From: Flavobacteriales bacterium
Lineage (GTDB): Bacteria > Bacteroidota > Bacteroidia > Flavobacteriales_D > Parvicellaceae
Assembly: GCA_027047735.1 (NCBI GenBank)
Contig: JALTUD010000337.1
Location: forward strand, 1 to 5,804
Direction: 5' to 3'
Length of the DNA: 5,804 nucleotides
Shown here: positions 3,306 through 5,804 of the stretch, in pieces
Position numbering within the stretch: the first letter of the stretch is position 1
Layout of the letters: every line of letters starts with the position of its first letter
Notes under the pieces: model-generated
Told to the model about the DNA's origin: nothing
What the model saw: only the letters and a program-made list of their open reading frames with translations
Database searches by the model: none
Position numbers and translations under genes: made by a program

Positions 3306-5804
3306 TTAACGAATGACATTTACGTGCCCTATTAGTTTTCTGTTCTTCTCAAAGTGATCTGAATACTTGACTTTCCAAATGTAGGCATCTTGTTGAACAA
3401 TTTTTCCTCGGTATGTTCCATCCCAATAGGTATTCAAATCGTGTGTTTCAAATAATAACTGTCCCCAACGATCAAATATCTGTAATGTGAAATCGGTTAT
3501 TTCTGCTCCTTTGGTTACGAAATAATCGTTATACCCGTCGCCATTGGGACTGAAGGCATTAGGGATATACAAGGCTCCGTTTACATAATAGGTAACGGTA
3601 TCGTAATTCTTACATCCGTTGGTATCCACCGCCATTAGCACAAAATTACTTGAAACTTCGGGGGTAAATTCAGGGGTAAGGCAATTATAACAAGACAAAT
3701 CAACGCCACCTGAGTACCACCAAACACTATCGGTATAAGCCACTCCATTAAGATGTACCAGCACTCCGAAATAGACGTTTTTATCTGCTCCTGCATAGAC
3801 ATAGGGTAAATCGTAGATGGAAACGGTTACTTCTAAATATTTTGTGCAACCTACCTCATTTTGGCATTCTACGGTATAAGTTGTATTGCTCTCGGGCATT
3901 GCCATTGTAATATTGCTGTCGGGATTGGATAATGTTGCGGGTGGTGTCCATTGGTAATAATCGGCATTAGATGCCCACAACAGAGCCGTATCGTGTGGAC
4001 AAATTGAAGTATCATTAACGATTGTAGGATATACGTCTGTTACGTCTATTCTCATTGAATCTTTTACGGTACCGCAAGCATTGATAAAATCAACATTCAG
4101 CGTTATACTTTGCGTTGGATAGGCTAATGGCGTATAAGAGGATACCGAAGACAATACGCTATCGGGACTCCATAGAATATAAGCTCCTCCACTAGCTGTC
4201 AGCTGAATGGTATCTCCTACACAAATTAAAGTATCGTTGGGTAATACGGGTTGTGGTATTGTTGTAATTACGGTTACGGTTGTGGTATCTTTTAACAAGC
4301 ATCCGTTAGATGTAGTTATATCTACGATATAATCCGTTGTGGAATTAGGGGTTACGGTCGGTGTTGCGGTATTTGCTCCGGTCATTCCCGTGGTTGGATG
4401 CCACGTGTATTGCACACCTCCGGTTGACCATAGTTGAATACTCATTCCTATACATATCGTAGAATCAGGAATTATATCGATGTTTTCGTCATAGACTTGA
4501 ACAGTTACTTGTCCTTCTCCTTGTCCGCAAACATTGGTGGTTGCTACATGAAATATTGTTGTTTCATCCGGTGATGCCACTACTGTTGCACTTGTCGGAT
4601 TATCGACATATTGGCTTGGTGTCCACAAATAAGTATCGGCTCCGGTTGCTTGTAAGGTTACACTTGTCCCCGGACAAATAATTGTATCGTTTGGCATCTC
4701 GGGGAAAGCATCTATAATTTCTATTGCAACAGAATCGGTTGAATATCCGCATACATTATAAAAATTGGCATAGATTGTTGTATTTTGCTCAGGATAAGCA
4801 TTAGGCGTATAGCTATTGGCACTGCTCAAATCTACACTTGGATACCAATGTATGGAATCACCTCCTTGTGCAAAAAGCTGTATCGTATCTCCGATACAAA
4901 TGGTGGTATCATTTGATAAAACAGGTGTCGGTACATCCGGCACAATTGTAACCTGAACGGAATCTCGAATAACACACCCGTGGATTGTGGTTATATCAAC
5001 AAAATAATAAGCATCAGAGGTCGGTGTAACCGTAGGTGTTTGAGAAGTAGGATTTGCCATATCGGGACTTGATACCCATGAATAATTAGTTCCTCCGTAT
5101 GCCATCAACTGAACGGATGTTCCCAAACAAATGGTTGTATCGGGCATAGCATTAACCGCATCATCGTAAACATGAATGGTAATCTGTGCCGTGTCAGCTC
5201 CACAACTATCTGTTGTAACCACTTGATACGTTGTAGTTACAGGTGGCGAAGCAGTAGGATGAGAAATATTGGGATTATCTAAATAATCAGGGGGCGACCA
5301 TTGATAGGTTACCCCTCCGCTAGCTGACAATTGAATGGATGCTCCGGGGCAAATAGTATCGGTTTGTGTAACCATTGCATTATTTAGCATAAATACATCA
5401 ATTTCTAAAAAAGCCGTATCGGGGTCTAAACACCCTGTGGTATCCATTACAATCAATTCAATTTGATAATGTCCTGTATCGGCAAAGGTATGTGCAGGTT
5501 CAAAGTCTGTTGACGTTGTACCGTCACCAAAATCCCAATGGTAAGCGTTTCCACCGGTTGAATTATTATTAAAAGTATAAGAACTTGGCAGACAAACGAA
5601 GGGCTGAGGAATGCTAATGGTCGGGGTTATGTTCGCCAAATCAAACTTAAAAGCTCCCAGGTTACAGTTTGAACTGTTGTTTGTATTTGACCACGCTCCG
5701 GGAGTGGTAGGAAAATCGGAATGTCCACCACAACCTGCACAAACGGCTTGATATACTTTTCCGCTTTTATCGAAACGGCTTGTTCCTCCATCTACGTGTT
5801 CATG
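3306..5804 (-). CDS. Large T9SS-secreted adhesin-like protein: PKD domain, Ig-like repeats, type B sorting domain (5' end outside window)
   Basis: 832 residues are visible; the frame is open to base 5804, so the start, signal peptide and N-terminal part are missing. A TTG at 5639 could be mistaken for the start, but the upstream 55 codons are clearly protein-like, including HVDGGTSRFD (3-12) and CAGCGG (22-27), a stretch I recall from long Bacteroidota surface proteins. Next come a PKD domain (about 68-137, WDFGDG at 90-95), seven Ig-like repeats (149-671) each starting near D(T/S)xIC, a degenerate eighth (about 674-743) lacking the IC cysteine, and a C-terminal domain (746-832) with YIPNAFSPNGDGYNDYF, then IFDRWGQLLFE and the W-D-G-x-Y motif. 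That last domain is the gliding-motility-associated (TIGR04131-like, type B) sorting signal, which directs export by the type IX system to the cell surface or medium. Each repeat has a second Cys about 50 residues after the first, suggesting one disulfide per repeat. An adhesin or surface-structure role is inference; the ligand is unknown. Confidence 0.92.
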   Translation of the reverse strand, partial: HEHVDGGTSRFDKSGKVYQAVCAGCGGHSDFPTTPGAWSNTNNSSNCNLGAFKFDLANITPTISIPQPFVCLPSSYTFNNNSTGGNAYHWDFGDGTTSTDFEPAHTFADTGHYQIELIVMDTTGCLDPDTAFLEIDVFMLNNAMVTQTDTICPGASIQLSASGGVTYQWSPPDYLDNPNISHPTASPPVTTTYQVVTTDSCGADTAQITIHVYDDAVNAMPDTTICLGTSVQLMAYGGTNYSWVSSPDMANPTSQTPTVTPTSDAYYFVDITTIHGCVIRDSVQVTIVPDVPTPVLSNDTTICIGDTIQLFAQGGDSIHWYPSVDLSSANSYTPNAYPEQNTTIYANFYNVCGYSTDSVAIEIIDAFPEMPNDTIICPGTSVTLQATGADTYLWTPSQYVDNPTSATVVASPDETTIFHVATTNVCGQGEGQVTVQVYDENIDIIPDSTICIGMSIQLWSTGGVQYTWHPTTGMTGANTATPTVTPNSTTDYIVDITTSNGCLLKDTTTVTVITTIPQPVLPNDTLICVGDTIQLTASGGAYILWSPDSVLSSVSSYTPLAYPTQSITLNVDFINACGTVKDSMRIDVTDVYPTIVNDTSICPHDTALLWASNADYYQWTPPATLSNPDSNITMAMPESNTTYTVECQNEVGCTKYLEVTVSIYDLPYVYAGADKNVYFGVLVHLNGVAYTDSVWWYSGGVDLSCYNCLTPEFTPEVSSNFVLMAVDTNGCKNYDTVTYYVNGALYIPNAFSPNGDGYNDYFVTKGAEITDFTLQIFDRWGQLLFETHDLNTYWDGTYRGKIVQQDAYIWKVKYSDHFEKNRKLIGHVNVIR
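3309..3569 (-). other. Type B T9SS sorting domain (gliding-motility-associated C-terminal domain)
   Basis: These are the last 87 codons of the adhesin gene, beginning YIPNAFSPNGDG and ending HVNVIR before TAA. The NAFSPNGDGxND opening, the DRWG motif, the W-D-G-x-Y motif and the end shortly after a basic stretch (EKNRKLIGH) are the family's usual landmarks. Length and position at the extreme C-terminus fit. Known of the family: type IX secretion recognises this domain after Sec export, commonly together with a PorP/SprF-like outer membrane partner; no such partner gene is in this window. Confidence 0.9.
3792..5360 (-). repeat. Seven Ig-like coding repeats arranged as a three-domain super-repeat (abc-abc-a)
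   Basis: Repeat starts (the D of D(T/S)xIC) lie at visible residues 149, 222, 299, 373, 447, 524 and 598. Spacing of the IC cysteines is 74, 77, 73, 74, 78, 74. Cysteines three repeats apart are 224-226 residues apart. By hand alignment repeat 1 matches repeat 4 at 34 of 73 positions, and repeat 2 matches repeat 5 at 36 of 77. Type-specific features are shared only within a class: PG after the IC cysteine and HVYD or QVYD at the end of repeats 1 and 4; PTVTP, VDITT and GC in 2 and 5; SSxxSYTPxAYP in 3 and 6. Block one is 5360-4689, block two 4688-4014, and the partial third is 4013-3792. Confidence 0.8.

Noticed and set aside
5637..5639. TTG as the start of the adhesin gene
   Set aside because: The same frame continues to the window edge with clearly conserved protein sequence, so the true start is outside the window.

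Overview
The window looks like chromosomal DNA from a member of the Bacteroidota. The evidence is the AT-rich composition, a very long secreted protein ending in a type B (gliding-motility-associated) sorting domain for type IX secretion, and a first-exons-of-RecD-like helicase of the kind common in that phylum. Genus cannot be read from the sequence.

All three protein genes lie on the minus strand. Reading in their direction (right to left): (1) 5804-3306 is the 3' part of a large adhesin-like gene. Its start lies beyond the right edge, because the reading frame is open to base 5804. It holds a Cys-rich conserved segment, a PKD domain, seven clear Ig-like repeats plus one degenerate repeat, and the C-terminal sorting domain. 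(2) 3300-2701 is a 600-bp block of structured repeats, starting only 5 bases after the adhesin stop codon. (3) 2644-380 encodes a polytopic membrane protein with a C-terminal patatin-like lipid hydrolase domain. (4) 383-1 is the N-terminal third or so of a RecD-like superfamily 1 DNA helicase, cut by the left edge. Its probable TTG start overlaps the patatin stop in a TTGA arrangement, so genes 3 and 4 are probably co-transcribed and translationally coupled.

The most interesting part is the repeat block. It is bounded by a perfect 13-bp inverted repeat (2701-2713 and 3288-3300) and contains four units: element A (plus orientation), two related long palindromes P1 and P2 in direct repeat at a constant 163-bp offset, and element B (same family as A, minus orientation). 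A and B share short core sequences but have unrelated hairpin sequences in the same places. P1 and P2 share their apical stem, an asymmetric internal loop and even two mismatches, while the stems between them have changed on both sides and still pair. This pattern suggests selection on a folded DNA or RNA. I cannot tell whether it is a mobile element, a non-coding RNA or a transcript-end structure. No transposase, integrase or reverse transcriptase is visible in the window.

The three genes do not form an obvious pathway: the adhesin is a separate surface-protein gene, and the patatin protein and helicase are linked by overlap rather than by known function.
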